NCBI GenBank assembly: GCA_031292385.1
Contig: JARLHE010000008.1
Span: 62,001-126,000, forward strand
Direction: 5' to 3'
Length of the DNA stretch: 64,000 bases
From: Oligoflexia bacterium
GTDB taxonomy: Bacteria; Bdellovibrionota; UBA1018
Positions 26,810-35,415 of the stretch are shown piece after piece. Both the position numbers and the translations under genes were made by a program. The first letter of the stretch is position 1, and each line of letters opens with the position of its first letter. The notes under the pieces are model-generated. The model worked only from the letters and a program-made list of their open reading frames with translations, had not been told where the DNA came from and made no database searches.

Positions 26810-28542
26810 AACTCCACCTCTGCGATCTTGGCCTTAACGACGTAAAATCGGGTATTGGATCGTGAAGCCGGATCAAAGAGAGAAATGGAGTTTCTATTGT
26901 CGAAGCTGATGCGAAGAAGACCAAGCCGTTTGAGCGTTCGACATACCAACGGAAGGGAGAGCCCTTTGCAAATATCCTTGGTGAACGTGGTCGAATAAAC
27001 TCTCCACTCCACCTCATTTTCGTACATGACCTTGTAACCGGCCATATCGGATAGATTCCGATTCGTCGTTGAGTCTGACGATTCTTCGTCAATCAAGGAC
27101 TTGAAGCGTGATTTTCCAAAGTTTTGGAAAAAGCCTCTCACTACTTCGATCGCTTGGGTCTCCTCGCGATCCATTTGACCACCGCGAGCGTCGATCCAAC
27201 GCTGAAATACTCGCTTCGAGGAGGCAAATGCTTCCCCTCCGTTCCACCCGGTGAGCCCCATTTCGGTGGCAAGCTCTCCTGCGGCGGCGATGAGTGCGAA
27301 TGCGCGTCCTACTCGACTGATTTGGCCGCTGGCCCCTGGGATCACGCATTCTCCTAAAAACCTCTTTTCAGTGAGATCGATTGCTTGAAGGATCTGATCG
27401 GGGTTGCGGATCAGTTCTTTTATGAATGCGCGTCCGACCGCGCCGTAACAGGCATTTGCCGAAAGCACGAGGTGATCGGCGAATTTCGATGGCTCGGAGA
27501 ATCCGTGAATGGCCTCAAAAACTCCCATCTCGGATCCCGCGTCAGCCAGGATATCGCAAAGCCTGACCTCTTGACCGGCTCGGCTCATTTTTCCGATATG
27601 CTCGGAAAGACTCACCTCGCCCGTGCTGAGAGTGGTGATGAGCCAATCACGGGTTTTTGCGAGCTCAGCCGTTTTCGTTCCGCGGAGCTTCCCCGACCCA
27701 TTGCCAAGCAAGTACGCCGCTTTTTCGACTTCTTTCGGATCGCCCTGACCGATTTCGTCCAAAACCAGGAGTAGATCACAATAAAGGCTCGCGGATGCTT
27801 CCATACCGACGGCAGTCGCTCGCCACTGTTTGATGTAGTCTTTGGATGGACCACCCCAAACGCTTGCCGCCACTTTCGCGATCGTTGTCTTTCCTGAAGA
27901 GGAACTTGTGTGAAAGTGCAGACCAAATGACTCTCGGGTCGCAAGTCTCAGGAGGGGGGCTGAAAGCGCAAGCGACACTCCCAGGCAAAGGAATGAATTG
28001 CCAGAGCAGGGGCGGCCGACTTTTTCTTTCCACTCCTCCAGCGTTCCCGCAACCTGAAATGGCGATTTTTCGACACCCGAGAAATAGAACTTCTGATCCT
28101 CGGATCCGATCGCGTTGTCGGGAAATACAAAATGGGACTTCTCATACCATCCCGTTCGATCTACCAACACCAAGTCAGACTTCAGATCCCGAATGCTGGA
28201 GCTCAACCACTCAACGAGTCGCTGCTTGAATTTCCTACCCGCTTTCACCCACAGGCCACGATCGGATAACTGACGGATGAGCTCATCACCTTCACCTACC
28301 AACGCTGTAAACGGAATCAACACCCGGATTCGGACACCGTCGATGTTGATGAATTCAACCAACGTGCTCCAAGCCGATGAACCTGACTTTTGCGCGTTAG
28401 CGATTGCCCGGACGTAACCTGAGATCCGAACTTTCCGTTCATCGGTGTCGCCCCAATAGAGGCCCGAGGGTTCGAGAGTAAAGCAGCCCAGCTCTGCCAA
28501 ACTTGGAACTTCCAATTCGTCATTTTTTTGTGGAGTGCTCAT
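26806..28542 (-). CDS. DUF927-domain primase/helicase-like protein
   Basis: A 578-residue protein. The central part contains a P-loop-like segment (HTSSSSGKTTIAKVAASVWG, about residue 210) and a Walker B-like LLLVLDEIGQ, in the layout of DUF927 proteins that replace or accompany plasmid and phage replicative helicases. The upstream part (RISGYVRAI...LVEFINIDGVRIRVLIPF) matches the N-terminal portion of the same family. It probably functions in replication of the excised element. It is coupled by ATGA overlaps on both sides. Confidence 0.75.
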   Translation of the reverse strand: MSTPQKNDELEVPSLAELGCFTLEPSGLYWGDTDERKVRISGYVRAIANAQKSGSSAWSTLVEFINIDGVRIRVLIPFTALVGEGDELIRQLSDRGLWVKAGRKFKQRLVEWLSSSIRDLKSDLVLVDRTGWYEKSHFVFPDNAIGSEDQKFYFSGVEKSPFQVAGTLEEWKEKVGRPCSGNSFLCLGVSLALSAPLLRLATRESFGLHFHTSSSSGKTTIAKVAASVWGGPSKDYIKQWRATAVGMEASASLYCDLLLVLDEIGQGDPKEVEKAAYLLGNGSGKLRGTKTAELAKTRDWLITTLSTGEVSLSEHIGKMSRAGQEVRLCDILADAGSEMGVFEAIHGFSEPSKFADHLVLSANACYGAVGRAFIKELIRNPDQILQAIDLTEKRFLGECVIPGASGQISRVGRAFALIAAAGELATEMGLTGWNGGEAFASSKRVFQRWIDARGGQMDREETQAIEVVRGFFQNFGKSRFKSLIDEESSDSTTNRNLSDMAGYKVMYENEVEWRVYSTTFTKDICKGLSLPLVCRTLKRLGLLRISFDNRNSISLFDPASRSNTRFYVVKAKIAEVEL

Positions 28543-28847
28543 GAGCGCACTCCCATCGGCATTCCACAGGCTTCGCAGCTAACCACCGCAGGAGCTTGGT
28601 CGCAGACGGCACAGCATCCGTCCACATCGAGCTCACTCCTCCAGAACTTGGATTCCATGCGAGCGAAGATCTTCTCGTTGGACCATCCCCAATCGACCCA
28701 TCGGGTAAGGGTTTCAAAATCACTTGGGGTCCTAGGGCCAAAAAGCCGTTGCTTCTCGGCTCCGAACTGCGATAATGCGATCAGGATTGTTTGGTTTTTA
28801 TGGGGGGCATGCTTGGCGGCGGCCCCCTTTATTTTTCTCAAACTCAT
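28539..28847 (-). CDS. small protein with C-terminal zinc-ribbon-like cysteines
   Basis: A 102-residue protein from ATG 28847, which overlaps the stop of the AlpA-like gene (ATGA) and is preceded by AGGGCGG. The middle (TLTRWVDWGWSNEKIFARMESKFW) is helical. The C terminus has CCAVCDQAPAVVSCEACG, two CxxC pairs that would bind zinc. Possibly a primase accessory or DNA-binding protein of the element. Confidence 0.55.
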   Translation of the reverse strand: MSLRKIKGAAAKHAPHKNQTILIALSQFGAEKQRLFGPRTPSDFETLTRWVDWGWSNEKIFARMESKFWRSELDVDGCCAVCDQAPAVVSCEACGMPMGVRS

Positions 28848-29089
28848 ACAGCACCGCCCTTGTCGGACGTCGAGGAACGGAGCCGCTCTTCCACCCAGCT
28901 CATCAGATCGCGCAGGCGATACCGGATCGCGCGAGCGCTGACTCGGACAAAGACGGGACCCCCACCGCGACACCGCCAGCTTTGAAGCGCTCGGGGCGTG
29001 AAGCCGATGAACGCCGCTGCTTGTTGTTCGGTGAGTAGGGCGTCCAGATCATATTTTGAATCGTGATTAGGATTTCTCGAAGCTACCAT
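28844..29089 (-). CDS. AlpA-like helix-turn-helix regulator
   Basis: An 81-residue protein with a winged-helix signature (LLTEQQAAAFIGFTPRALQSWR...YRLRDLMSWVEERL). The ATG at 29089 follows a strong AAGGAGG at ideal spacing; a GTG ten codons earlier is unlikely. Such proteins control excisionase and early genes in satellites and prophages. It heads an operon of six overlapping genes running to the integrase. Confidence 0.75.
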   Translation of the reverse strand: MVASRNPNHDSKYDLDALLTEQQAAAFIGFTPRALQSWRCRGGGPVFVRVSARAIRYRLRDLMSWVEERLRSSTSDKGGAV

Positions 29090-29141
29090 GTGTTCCTCCT
29101 TGGACCTTGATGTGGTCACAAGAAGGACTGTAGTAGTGGCC

Positions 29142-29217
29142 AGTCCCTACTTAACCGTTAGGCGGGGACAATCTGAATGAACCCGTGATTTTGTCCCCAC
29201 TTAGCGGTTAAGTGGGA
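29142..29217. repeat. long imperfect inverted repeat before the AlpA operon
   Basis: Arms 29151-29171 and 29191-29211 are near-perfect reverse complements (TTAACCGYTARGYGGGGACAA) and the pairing extends outward through TCCCTACTTAACCG and CGGTTAAGTGGGAC. The loop is 19 bases. The right arm overlaps the last codons of the upstream gene. Terminator, operator or replication origin are all possible. Confidence 0.55.
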
Positions 29218-30109
29218 CCACTTGAACGGTGGAACTGGGTGTTTGATTCGTCTGGAAATTAATTCCGCGTTGTCTATGACCCGTCAACCAATCGCGAATT
29301 TTTTTGAACTGAACGCTTTGCTCGCGCCCGTTTGCGGAAAAATAAATTACGCCCTCGCGCCATATCGAGGCGTCGGTCACCTCTTGAATTTCGATGTTGA
29401 TTCGAGGTGATTTTGCCAGTGCGTCCTCTATTTTTAGAGCTGGAATTCCGTTTGCGTACTTCTTAAACTCGTCGATAACCATTTGGGCGGTAAGGTTTTT
29501 ATGCGCCTCTTTCATGCGAAGAACCAGTTGCTTCAACGGCGATCGCGCCTTTCCCTTGGCATTAGGTCTCCGACGATGGGCGATCTCCTTCATAACGGCT
29601 TTTTGCAATTCCCGGAGCTCAAGTCGCTGCCTCGGGCAAATCAATGCACCCACGAATTCCCCCAGGAAAAAGGCCGAACGAGGATCGTGGATCGAAGGTG
29701 CATGGTGGGTGGCTGAAGCAAGCTCCGCTGCTTCCCAAGCAGTCCATTTGTCATCAATCGCCTCTGCCCGAGAACCAAGTTCTTTTTTTGCCTTCTCCGT
29801 TGCCGAAAATTCAACATATCCGTTTCTAAAAACGGGCTCCAGCTCCTTCCAGAGCTCTTCATCTAGACTCAGATCCTTCAGCCTTTGCTCCGCGTTCACA
29901 TGGATCGCATAGAAATACATTTCTGGATCCCGAATGGACTCGAAGAATTCAAGCCCCTGCTCACATAGGCGGCCTTTATAGTTTTCATAAAAACGATCCG
30001 TGATCTTGAAAAAGTGAGTGAGTCTAGGTCCGACACCTATATCGACCTCTGGTACACCCACTTCTGTGCAAAAATCCAAAAAGAACTTCTTCGTATCCGC
30101 CAAACTCAT
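29201..30109 (-). CDS. unknown element protein
   Basis: A 302-residue protein, mostly helical and charged, with no recognised family. I chose ATG 30109, preceded by GAGAGGA, rather than the upstream in-frame starts. Features visible are RDPEMYFYAIHVN, a possible DNA-binding basic stretch (KEIAHRRRPNAKGKARSPLKQLV) and no membrane segment or signal. It is divergent from the small regulator at 30267, with a palindrome in between. Confidence 0.5.
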   Translation of the reverse strand: MSLADTKKFFLDFCTEVGVPEVDIGVGPRLTHFFKITDRFYENYKGRLCEQGLEFFESIRDPEMYFYAIHVNAEQRLKDLSLDEELWKELEPVFRNGYVEFSATEKAKKELGSRAEAIDDKWTAWEAAELASATHHAPSIHDPRSAFFLGEFVGALICPRQRLELRELQKAVMKEIAHRRRPNAKGKARSPLKQLVLRMKEAHKNLTAQMVIDEFKKYANGIPALKIEDALAKSPRINIEIQEVTDASIWREGVIYFSANGREQSVQFKKIRDWLTGHRQRGINFQTNQTPSSTVQVVPLNR

Positions 30110-30212
30110 AGGGATCCTCTCGTCGCGCTCGTTTGCTGCGCCTAGTAGTCGAACCCTTTTGGGAACCATCGTACTCCATCGAAGACAATGCCACTCCATC
30201 GTAGAGTTGGAA

Positions 30213-30232
30213 ACTGTCGATATTTCGACAGT
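30213..30232. promoter_or_regulatory. operator-like palindrome
   Basis: ACTGTCGA-TATT-TCGACAGT is a perfect 8-4-8 palindrome in the 157-base divergent region between 30109 and 30267. Related TTTCGACA/TGTCGAAA half-sites occur at 32387 and 33720. Confidence 0.5.
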
Positions 30233-30266
30233 ACGCGGGATGACGATTTTCTATAAAATCGTGTAG

Positions 30267-30479
30267 ATGAGCACGCCAACGCAAAATCAGATTCTCACGG
30301 CAATCCATAAAGCCGACCCCAAGAAAAAGCGCGTCTCATTTTTCATCACGGTGGAGGCCAAGGAGGCACTGGCAAGGTGGTGCAAAAGCCGTGATGTCAC
30401 CGAGAGTGGAGCAATTGAAGAGATGATCCGGCTCATCGTTCTTGAAAGCCCCGAGCAAGGCTCAGAGAAAAGAGGATGA
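30267..30479 (+). CDS. small ribbon-helix-helix-like protein
   Basis: A 70-residue protein with RVSFFITVEAKEALARWCKSRDVTESGAIEEM, a strand-helix-helix pattern typical of CopG/Arc-like regulators. It is probably the repressor acting at the palindrome just upstream (inference). The terminase small subunit gene starts 5 bases after its stop. Confidence 0.55.
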   Translation: MSTPTQNQILTAIHKADPKKKRVSFFITVEAKEALARWCKSRDVTESGAIEEMIRLIVLESPEQGSEKRG

Positions 30480-30483
30480 GGCG

Positions 30484-31050
30484 ATGGCGAGGTACCCCAA
30501 GAGCTCCACTCCGAAGTTGACTGAGGAGCTGATCGATAAACTCGCAGTGGTGATTCGCCACGGGGCCTATATCGAAACGGCTGCCGCTTTCTGCGGTGTC
30601 CATAAAGATTCGCTCTACCGCTGGCTCAAGATGGCTGCAAGCGATGAGGCGACGGAACTTCATCACAAATTAAACGACGCATTAAAAAGGGCGATGGCCG
30701 AAGCGGAAGTCAGAGACCTCTCAGTCATCAACAAGGCCGCCCAAGAAGGAATTTGGCAGGCCGCTGCCTGGCGTTTGGAGAGAAAACATCCCGAACGGTG
30801 GGGACGGCAAGCGCGCTTGGAGGTCCAGCATTCCGGTGTGGAGGGACAACCCATCGAGATCACGGATCGGACTGAGACTCTGAAGAAGATTCTCCTCGAT
30901 CCCACAGTCCTCGTCGCGTTCGAAACCTTGGAAGCAAAAATCACGGAAGGAGCCCACGATGAAGAACGACAGAGAGAAACCGAAGCTGAGTTACGAGACG
31001 AAAACACTCCTCTCGGAGAGGTGGAGACTGACGCCGGCTCGGATGGCTGA
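30484..31050 (+). CDS. phage terminase small subunit-like protein
   Basis: A 188-residue protein from ATG 30484. Residues about 10-55 form a helix-turn-helix (AAAFCGVHKDSLYRWLKMA) as in many small terminases that bind the packaging site, followed by a helical region with HPERWGRQARLEV, another common feature. The gene overlaps the large terminase gene by 92 bases. Function is assigned by motif plus adjacency. Confidence 0.72.
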   Translation: MARYPKSSTPKLTEELIDKLAVVIRHGAYIETAAAFCGVHKDSLYRWLKMAASDEATELHHKLNDALKRAMAEAEVRDLSVINKAAQEGIWQAAAWRLERKHPERWGRQARLEVQHSGVEGQPIEITDRTETLKKILLDPTVLVAFETLEAKITEGAHDEERQRETEAELRDENTPLGEVETDAGSDG

Positions 31051-32365
31051 GCACCTCACGCGTGGGAGATTTCGGCGCTTTAGCCACATCCAGTTTTTGG
31101 ATCGCAAGCTTGCTCAGGCGATTGCCGAGGGCGGAGCGCGCATCGTGATTTCCATGCCGCCCCGGCACGGAAAGAGTTGGCTTACCTCACTTTATACGCC
31201 CGCCTGGTATCTTTCGCTCTGGCCCGAACGCAACGTGATTCTTTCAAGCTATGAAGCCACCTTTGCTGCAAGCTGGGGCCGCGCTGTCAGAAACTTTCTT
31301 CAGGAGCATCCATCGGAGCTCGGAGTGAGACTTGCCGACGACTCCCAAGCCGCGGATCGGTGGAATACCCGCGCAGGCGGGGGAATGATTACCGCTGGTA
31401 TTGGAGGTCCCATCACAGGACGCGGCGGCCACTTGATCTTAGTCGATGACCCGATCAAAAACGCGGAGGAAGCGAGCTCCGAGACCATTCGGCAAAAGCA
31501 TATCGACTGGTTCAACTCCACGCTCTACACCCGTTGCGAGCCGGGAGCGTCGATCGTCGTCCTCATGACCCGCTGGCATGAGATGGATCTTGCGGGCTAT
31601 CTTTTGAATGAGCACACGGACAATTGGGAGGAGATCCGGCTCCCAGCGATTGCCGAAGAAGACGATCCTCTCGGGAGAAAGGTGGGAGAAGCGCTTTGTC
31701 CCGAGCGCTACGATGAAGAGGATCTCGCCCAGTTTCAGGCCGCCGTGGGTCCTCATAAATGGAACGCTCTTTATCAGCAGCGTCCGGTGGCACTTGAGGG
31801 AAATCTTTTCAAGGCCGAGATGTTTGAGCTGGCCCCCCCGCCCGATCAGTTCGACTACACGTTCGTGATGGGGGATACCGCCTACACGGATAAACAGGAG
31901 AATGACTACACCGTCTTCTCAGCTTTTGGCGTTAGAAACGAGGAGCTCTACGTGATTGACGTGCTCCGAGAGCGGATCAAAGCGTCCGACATTGAAATTC
32001 CAGCGGCCAATTTCATCAAAAAATATGAGGCCTGGGCCTTTCACGGCGCTTACATTGAGCCCAAAGGGCATGGCATTTATTTGAACCAAATGCTCCCTCG
32101 CAAAGGAGTCTACATCCCAAGCGAAAGTCAGCTCAAAGAGTTCTTCTCCGATCGCAGGCTGAACAAAGTTGAGCGCGCCAACAATGCGGTCCCGTATCTC
32201 ATGACCCGCAAGGTGCGCATCAATCCTGCGATTTCCATCAAAGACGAGTTGATTGCTGAGTGCTTGGGATTTCCGCGCGCCAAGCACGATGACTTCGTGG
32301 ATACGTTGATCGACGCCGTGAAACTGACTTACGGACGACGCCTCTCGATTATGGACGTGCTGTGA
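30959..32365 (+). CDS. phage terminase large subunit
   Basis: A 468-residue protein. The N-terminal ATPase has a Walker A-like ISMPPRHGKS (about residues 64-73) and Walker B HLILVDDPIKN. The C-terminal RNase H-like nuclease has the acidic residues of VMGDTAYTD and the final KHDDFVDTLIDAV. All catalytic blocks look intact. The ATG is preceded by GGAAGGAG. It would cut and pump DNA into a capsid, but no portal, capsid or tail gene follows. Confidence 0.88.
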   Translation: MKNDREKPKLSYETKTLLSERWRLTPARMAEHLTRGRFRRFSHIQFLDRKLAQAIAEGGARIVISMPPRHGKSWLTSLYTPAWYLSLWPERNVILSSYEATFAASWGRAVRNFLQEHPSELGVRLADDSQAADRWNTRAGGGMITAGIGGPITGRGGHLILVDDPIKNAEEASSETIRQKHIDWFNSTLYTRCEPGASIVVLMTRWHEMDLAGYLLNEHTDNWEEIRLPAIAEEDDPLGRKVGEALCPERYDEEDLAQFQAAVGPHKWNALYQQRPVALEGNLFKAEMFELAPPPDQFDYTFVMGDTAYTDKQENDYTVFSAFGVRNEELYVIDVLRERIKASDIEIPAANFIKKYEAWAFHGAYIEPKGHGIYLNQMLPRKGVYIPSESQLKEFFSDRRLNKVERANNAVPYLMTRKVRINPAISIKDELIAECLGFPRAKHDDFVDTLIDAVKLTYGRRLSIMDVL

Positions 32366-32495
32366 TGGCTGGGCAGGTGTCGAAATTTAGACATTCATGG
32401 AGACTCGCTCATGTCGATACAATCGTGTGCATGAACGTATGGACTTTGTTTTTTATCAAACCCAAAAACGCTGACTAAAAAAGGAGAAGCACTTT

Positions 32496-32966
32496 ATGCA
32501 AGACGAACGCACTCTAGCAGTACAACGAGAAATCCAGGAAACGGCATTCAAATACTCAGACGCGCTTAACCGAAGGGACTGGCGACTTTTTGAAACCTGC
32601 TGGATCATCACGGCGGGCTCAGAAATTCAGGGATCCAAACTCGTCTATAAAAAGCATGATTCCATTTTGGTGGAAACGAAAGCTTTGTTGGACAAGATGG
32701 ATCTTTTTTTTCAAATCACCCACGTCGGAATCGTCGACGTTGCCGAAAGGGGTGCCAAGGCTCGCTTCCCCCTTCAGCAGTGGTCTCGTTTTACCGACGA
32801 TCAGCGCGAAGTGAAAACCGTTGGATTTTTTGAGGACGAATGGAAGAGAGGGCATGCGGGGTTTTGGCAAATCGAAAAACGCACCCTGATCGTCGCCCAT
32901 GAGGAGGAGGAGCGGATCCTAAACGCCCCGGCTTCCGAAATACCGTCCGTGGCCCAGCCCGCATAA
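32496..32966 (+). CDS. SnoaL-like/NTF2-fold protein
   Basis: A 156-residue protein with AGGAGAAG before the ATG. The pattern of an initial helix (YSDALNRRDWRLFETCW), a second helix and beta strands ending in WQIEKRTLIVAHEEE is typical of SnoaL-like polyketide-cyclase/dehydratase-fold proteins. The usual WTEDA-type segment appears as CWIITAG. It is a solitary cargo gene between the terminase and the decayed region; the ligand or reaction is unknown. Confidence 0.6.
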   Translation: MQDERTLAVQREIQETAFKYSDALNRRDWRLFETCWIITAGSEIQGSKLVYKKHDSILVETKALLDKMDLFFQITHVGIVDVAERGAKARFPLQQWSRFTDDQREVKTVGFFEDEWKRGHAGFWQIEKRTLIVAHEEEERILNAPASEIPSVAQPA

Positions 32967-33060
32967 ACGGGCGGTCAATCGAAGCGATTCAGCTCAAAAC
33001 AGGACGGGGGCAAGCCTGACCAGCGTACCCAAAAGCCCAAAAAGGATCCCCCCGTTTTAA

Positions 33061-33154
33061 GTCTACATTTCCCGTAAAAGCCCCCCGCGGAATCTTGGGA
33101 GATTTTCGGTTTCAGCACAAATCCAAGTCCGCATTTCAGTAGGAAATGTAGACT
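33061..33154. repeat. inverted copies of a GTCTACATTTC motif
   Basis: AGTCTACATTTCC (33060-33072) and GGAAATGTAGACT (33142-33154) are exact inverted repeats 69 bases apart. The same AAGTCTACATTTC occurs at 26142-26154 inside the excisionase-like gene. The stretch 32967-33495 has no intact gene. Confidence 0.5.
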
Positions 33155-33242
33155 CGGCGAAAACGATCCGAAACGCCGCTCCCAAAAGGTAGGGGGAGAA
33201 GCCCCCTCCTATGAGACGGGATCGGGGTGTTTTTCAGACTTT

Positions 33243-33430
33243 TTGTTTTTAAGGTGTGATGCGTGTTTTCGGTGTTTGGTATGAGGCAACACGGGTTTCA
33301 GCACACGGGTTCGGTGTGAGGGCGATATACCCATACCCTTCTAACTGTTTGACTCCTTAGCCATAACACCAGGCACACGTCTCACACCGGATTTTTTCAT
33401 TTCCCGAAAATGCCAAGTTTTTACAAAATC
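33243..33430 (-). pseudogene. decayed copy of the 26306-26809 gene (5' half)
   Basis: The DNA at 33243-33413 aligns with 26629-26775 through shared blocks such as CATAACAC, CTCACACCG, CCCGAAA and GGTGTTTGG. Translated on the minus strand, it gives KSGVRRVPGVMAKE against KSGVSGVTSVMPKE in the intact protein. A stop codon and frame changes interrupt it. Confidence 0.55.
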
Positions 33431-33495
33431 ACCGCTCGCCGACGCCTCTTTCGCAGGTGTGAGAACGCACACCGACTAGGCGCGAAACGGGGGGG

Positions 33496-33711
33496 CTATT
33501 TCCGGCGGGAGTCGGACTTGCCCTGTTCCTTCAGCCAAACGGCGTAGTCCTCAACCACGTTGGCCAATAGCAAGGCTAGCGACAATTCATTCGATTTAGC
33601 CTCTTTTTCCAGAAACTCACGCGTAGCGGCCTCTATACGGCAAGACACGGGCACCTTGGTGTCGCGTTCGCGGGTGATTTCGTCCGGGCGTTTGAAACGA
33701 GGTTTGTTCAT
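33496..33711 (-). CDS. small ribbon-helix-helix-like/antitoxin-like protein
   Basis: A 71-residue charged protein (RDTKVPVSCRIEAATREFLEKEAKS) that fits the start of a ribbon-helix-helix fold. It is divergent from the integrase at 33810, and the spacer holds AATGT-TTCG-ACATT, a small palindrome it may bind (inference). No toxin gene is adjacent. Confidence 0.45.
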   Translation of the reverse strand: MNKPRFKRPDEITRERDTKVPVSCRIEAATREFLEKEAKSNELSLALLLANVVEDYAVWLKEQGKSDSRRK

Positions 33712-33758
33712 TGACTAATGTTTCGACATTATGAAGTTTATTTCAATATAAATCTGTA

Positions 33759-33788
33759 TTGACTTTTGTAGACACAATGCGTTATACT
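33759..33788 (+). promoter_or_regulatory. sigma-70-type promoter of the integrase at 33810
   Basis: TTGACT (33759-33764) and TATACT (33783-33788) are separated by 18 bases. A ribosome site GAAAGG and ATG follow at 33795 and 33810, which fixes the start of the integrase. Confidence 0.65.
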
Positions 33789-33809
33789 GTTTTTGAAAGG
33801 TACAGGTAT

Positions 33810-34535
33810 ATGGCCTTACAAAAGAAGAAATGGGCGATCACAAGTGACAAGTTCCTAACACTGGAGCAGGTGGAGGCACTGAAAAACCACCTGACAAGCC
33901 GCAGGGATCTCGCGATTGCTCGCGGAAACGATCCCCAGGCGATCCGCGATTACTACACGATCCGTGCGATGCTTGAAACCGGGCTTCGCGTTTCCGAGTT
34001 TTGCGACCTCCTCAACGAAGATCTGAACGGAACGAAACTCAACGTAAAACTCGGTAAAGGGGGCAAACCCCGTACCATTCTTCTTACGCGCTCGACCCTT
34101 CAGTTTTTCAAGGAATGGCAAACGGTCAAAGCAAGGCTCGGCCACGACCTTTCTCCCCAAGCTCCGTTTTTCCCGAGCCGCTACAACAAAAAATACACAA
34201 GATCCGGCGCTCAACGGCGTGTGAAGATCGTCTTCGCAGAGCTCAGGTTTCCCTTCCGCCTTTCAGCGCATTCGCTCAGGCACACCTACTGCTCGCTTCT
34301 TCTCTCCTCGGGCAAAGTGGGGATTGGAGCAATCCGCGACAACATGGGCCACCATAGCATCGCCGTAACGAATCTTTATAGCCATGCCATCGGCGATCTT
34401 TCCGAGATCGAGCTCTACCCGTCGCGGCCCGCCGAGTGGCCATCTGAAACCCCGATGAAGGGTAAAGTCAAAAGTCTTCCGAATATTATTTCTGCGTTTT
34501 TACAAAGCACGCCTGCGGAGGTTCGCTATGCCTAA
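33810..34535 (+). CDS. tyrosine recombinase (second integrase module)
   Basis: A 241-residue recombinase with a complete catalytic set: Arg in TGLRVSEF, Lys in GKGGKPR, HSLRHTY, the second His in NMGHHSI and the nucleophile Tyr in NLYSH. It lacks an extended arm-binding N terminus, like XerC/D and phage-like short integrases. Upstream lies a clear TTGACT/TATACT promoter. Its stop overlaps the next small gene by 8 bases. It may mobilise cargo or resolve multimers. Confidence 0.88.
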   Translation: MALQKKKWAITSDKFLTLEQVEALKNHLTSRRDLAIARGNDPQAIRDYYTIRAMLETGLRVSEFCDLLNEDLNGTKLNVKLGKGGKPRTILLTRSTLQFFKEWQTVKARLGHDLSPQAPFFPSRYNKKYTRSGAQRRVKIVFAELRFPFRLSAHSLRHTYCSLLLSSGKVGIGAIRDNMGHHSIAVTNLYSHAIGDLSEIELYPSRPAEWPSETPMKGKVKSLPNIISAFLQSTPAEVRYA

Positions 34536-34719
34536 TGAAGTCACAGAACGCCACGACCTTTATGAGGTAGTGGACCAACTCAAGGCGCTGGGATTTATCC
34601 TGCGCCATACGCCCGACGAGCTCCCGATGCAAGGGCAACATGCTTACGGCCTCGGCTGCATTTTGGATCGGATCGCAAGCGAGGTTGAAACTCAGATCGT
34701 TGGAGGTGGCCGTGGATAA
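34528..34719 (+). CDS. small protein of unknown function
   Basis: A 63-residue protein overlapping the integrase stop, with GGAGG seven bases before its ATG. A helical start (ERHDLYEVVDQLKALGFIL) and no recognised motif. Strong ribosome site and tight coupling argue that it is real. Confidence 0.5.
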   Translation: MPNEVTERHDLYEVVDQLKALGFILRHTPDELPMQGQHAYGLGCILDRIASEVETQIVGGGRG

Positions 34720-34996
34720 AAAAAGGAAAGTTCGCTTACCCCGCTCAGGCGATGTTCGAGAGACCTGCATAAAACTTCGAGGAATGTCCTATCTCATCGA
34801 GCTTTGCGGCAACCTTCCTTGCACCCCTCTCGACGAGGACGTTTGTTTTGAGGGCGTAGGGATGATCCTCAAGGACATTCATGACGAATTTCTACATCAT
34901 GCGAGGACACTTGATCTCTGGGAGGTCCAACGCGTTCAGAAAAAAATGAAAAAGGCCGGGGATATGGCGAGTGCATCCGATAGTTCTAACTATTGA
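34712..34996 (+). CDS. small protein of unknown function
   Basis: A 94-residue protein starting at GTG 34712 with TGGAGG five bases upstream, overlapping the previous gene by 8 bases. A basic N terminus (VDKKRKVRLPRSG) and a helical rest. No recognised family. It completes a three-gene unit with the integrase. Confidence 0.5.
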   Translation: MDKKRKVRLPRSGDVRETCIKLRGMSYLIELCGNLPCTPLDEDVCFEGVGMILKDIHDEFLHHARTLDLWEVQRVQKKMKKAGDMASASDSSNY

Positions 34997-35032
34997 ATGT
35001 GAAGACTTCGTCGAGGACGAAACGCGCATACT

Positions 35033-35332
35033 TTATCCGCCTGCGCATTTTTTGATTTTAGTGATCTTACCCTTGAGTTCAGAAAGACTGTAAATGAGGC
35101 GATCAATATCCTGTTCTAGTGTTTTCGGAGTACAATTACGTGGATCCAAAAGATCGTCGAGAGATACCCCGAACGATTCAGCTATTTTCAGATAAGGCTC
35201 GCCACGAGCTGCACGGCCATACTCCCATTCACGATAGGTTGTTTCTGGCACGCTGATGAGCTTAGCGGTCTCTCGCATGGAAAGGCCTCGTTCCTCGCGG
35301 AGTTTTTTTAATCTCTTATGGAAAGGTTCCAT
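35033..35332 (-). CDS. XRE-family helix-turn-helix regulator
   Basis: A 99-residue protein with an N-terminal XRE domain (KLREERGLSMRETAKLISVPETTYREWEYG) and a short helical C terminus. It faces the three-gene integrase unit from the opposite strand and marks the boundary between phage-like genes and the metal cargo. Its target is not evident. Confidence 0.82.
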   Translation of the reverse strand: MEPFHKRLKKLREERGLSMRETAKLISVPETTYREWEYGRAARGEPYLKIAESFGVSLDDLLDPRNCTPKTLEQDIDRLIYSLSELKGKITKIKKCAGG

Positions 35333-35415
35333 TCATCCCACCCAGCATGGTGAAACAATCCCTCGAGTATGAGCATAATTCTGAAGCGTATTCCTTCGCC
35401 CCCCCGAAGGTCCCT

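Noticed and set aside
33243..33430. GTGTGAG-rich stretch as iterons
   Set aside because: The repeats are irregular and are better explained as a decayed copy of the 26306-26809 gene.
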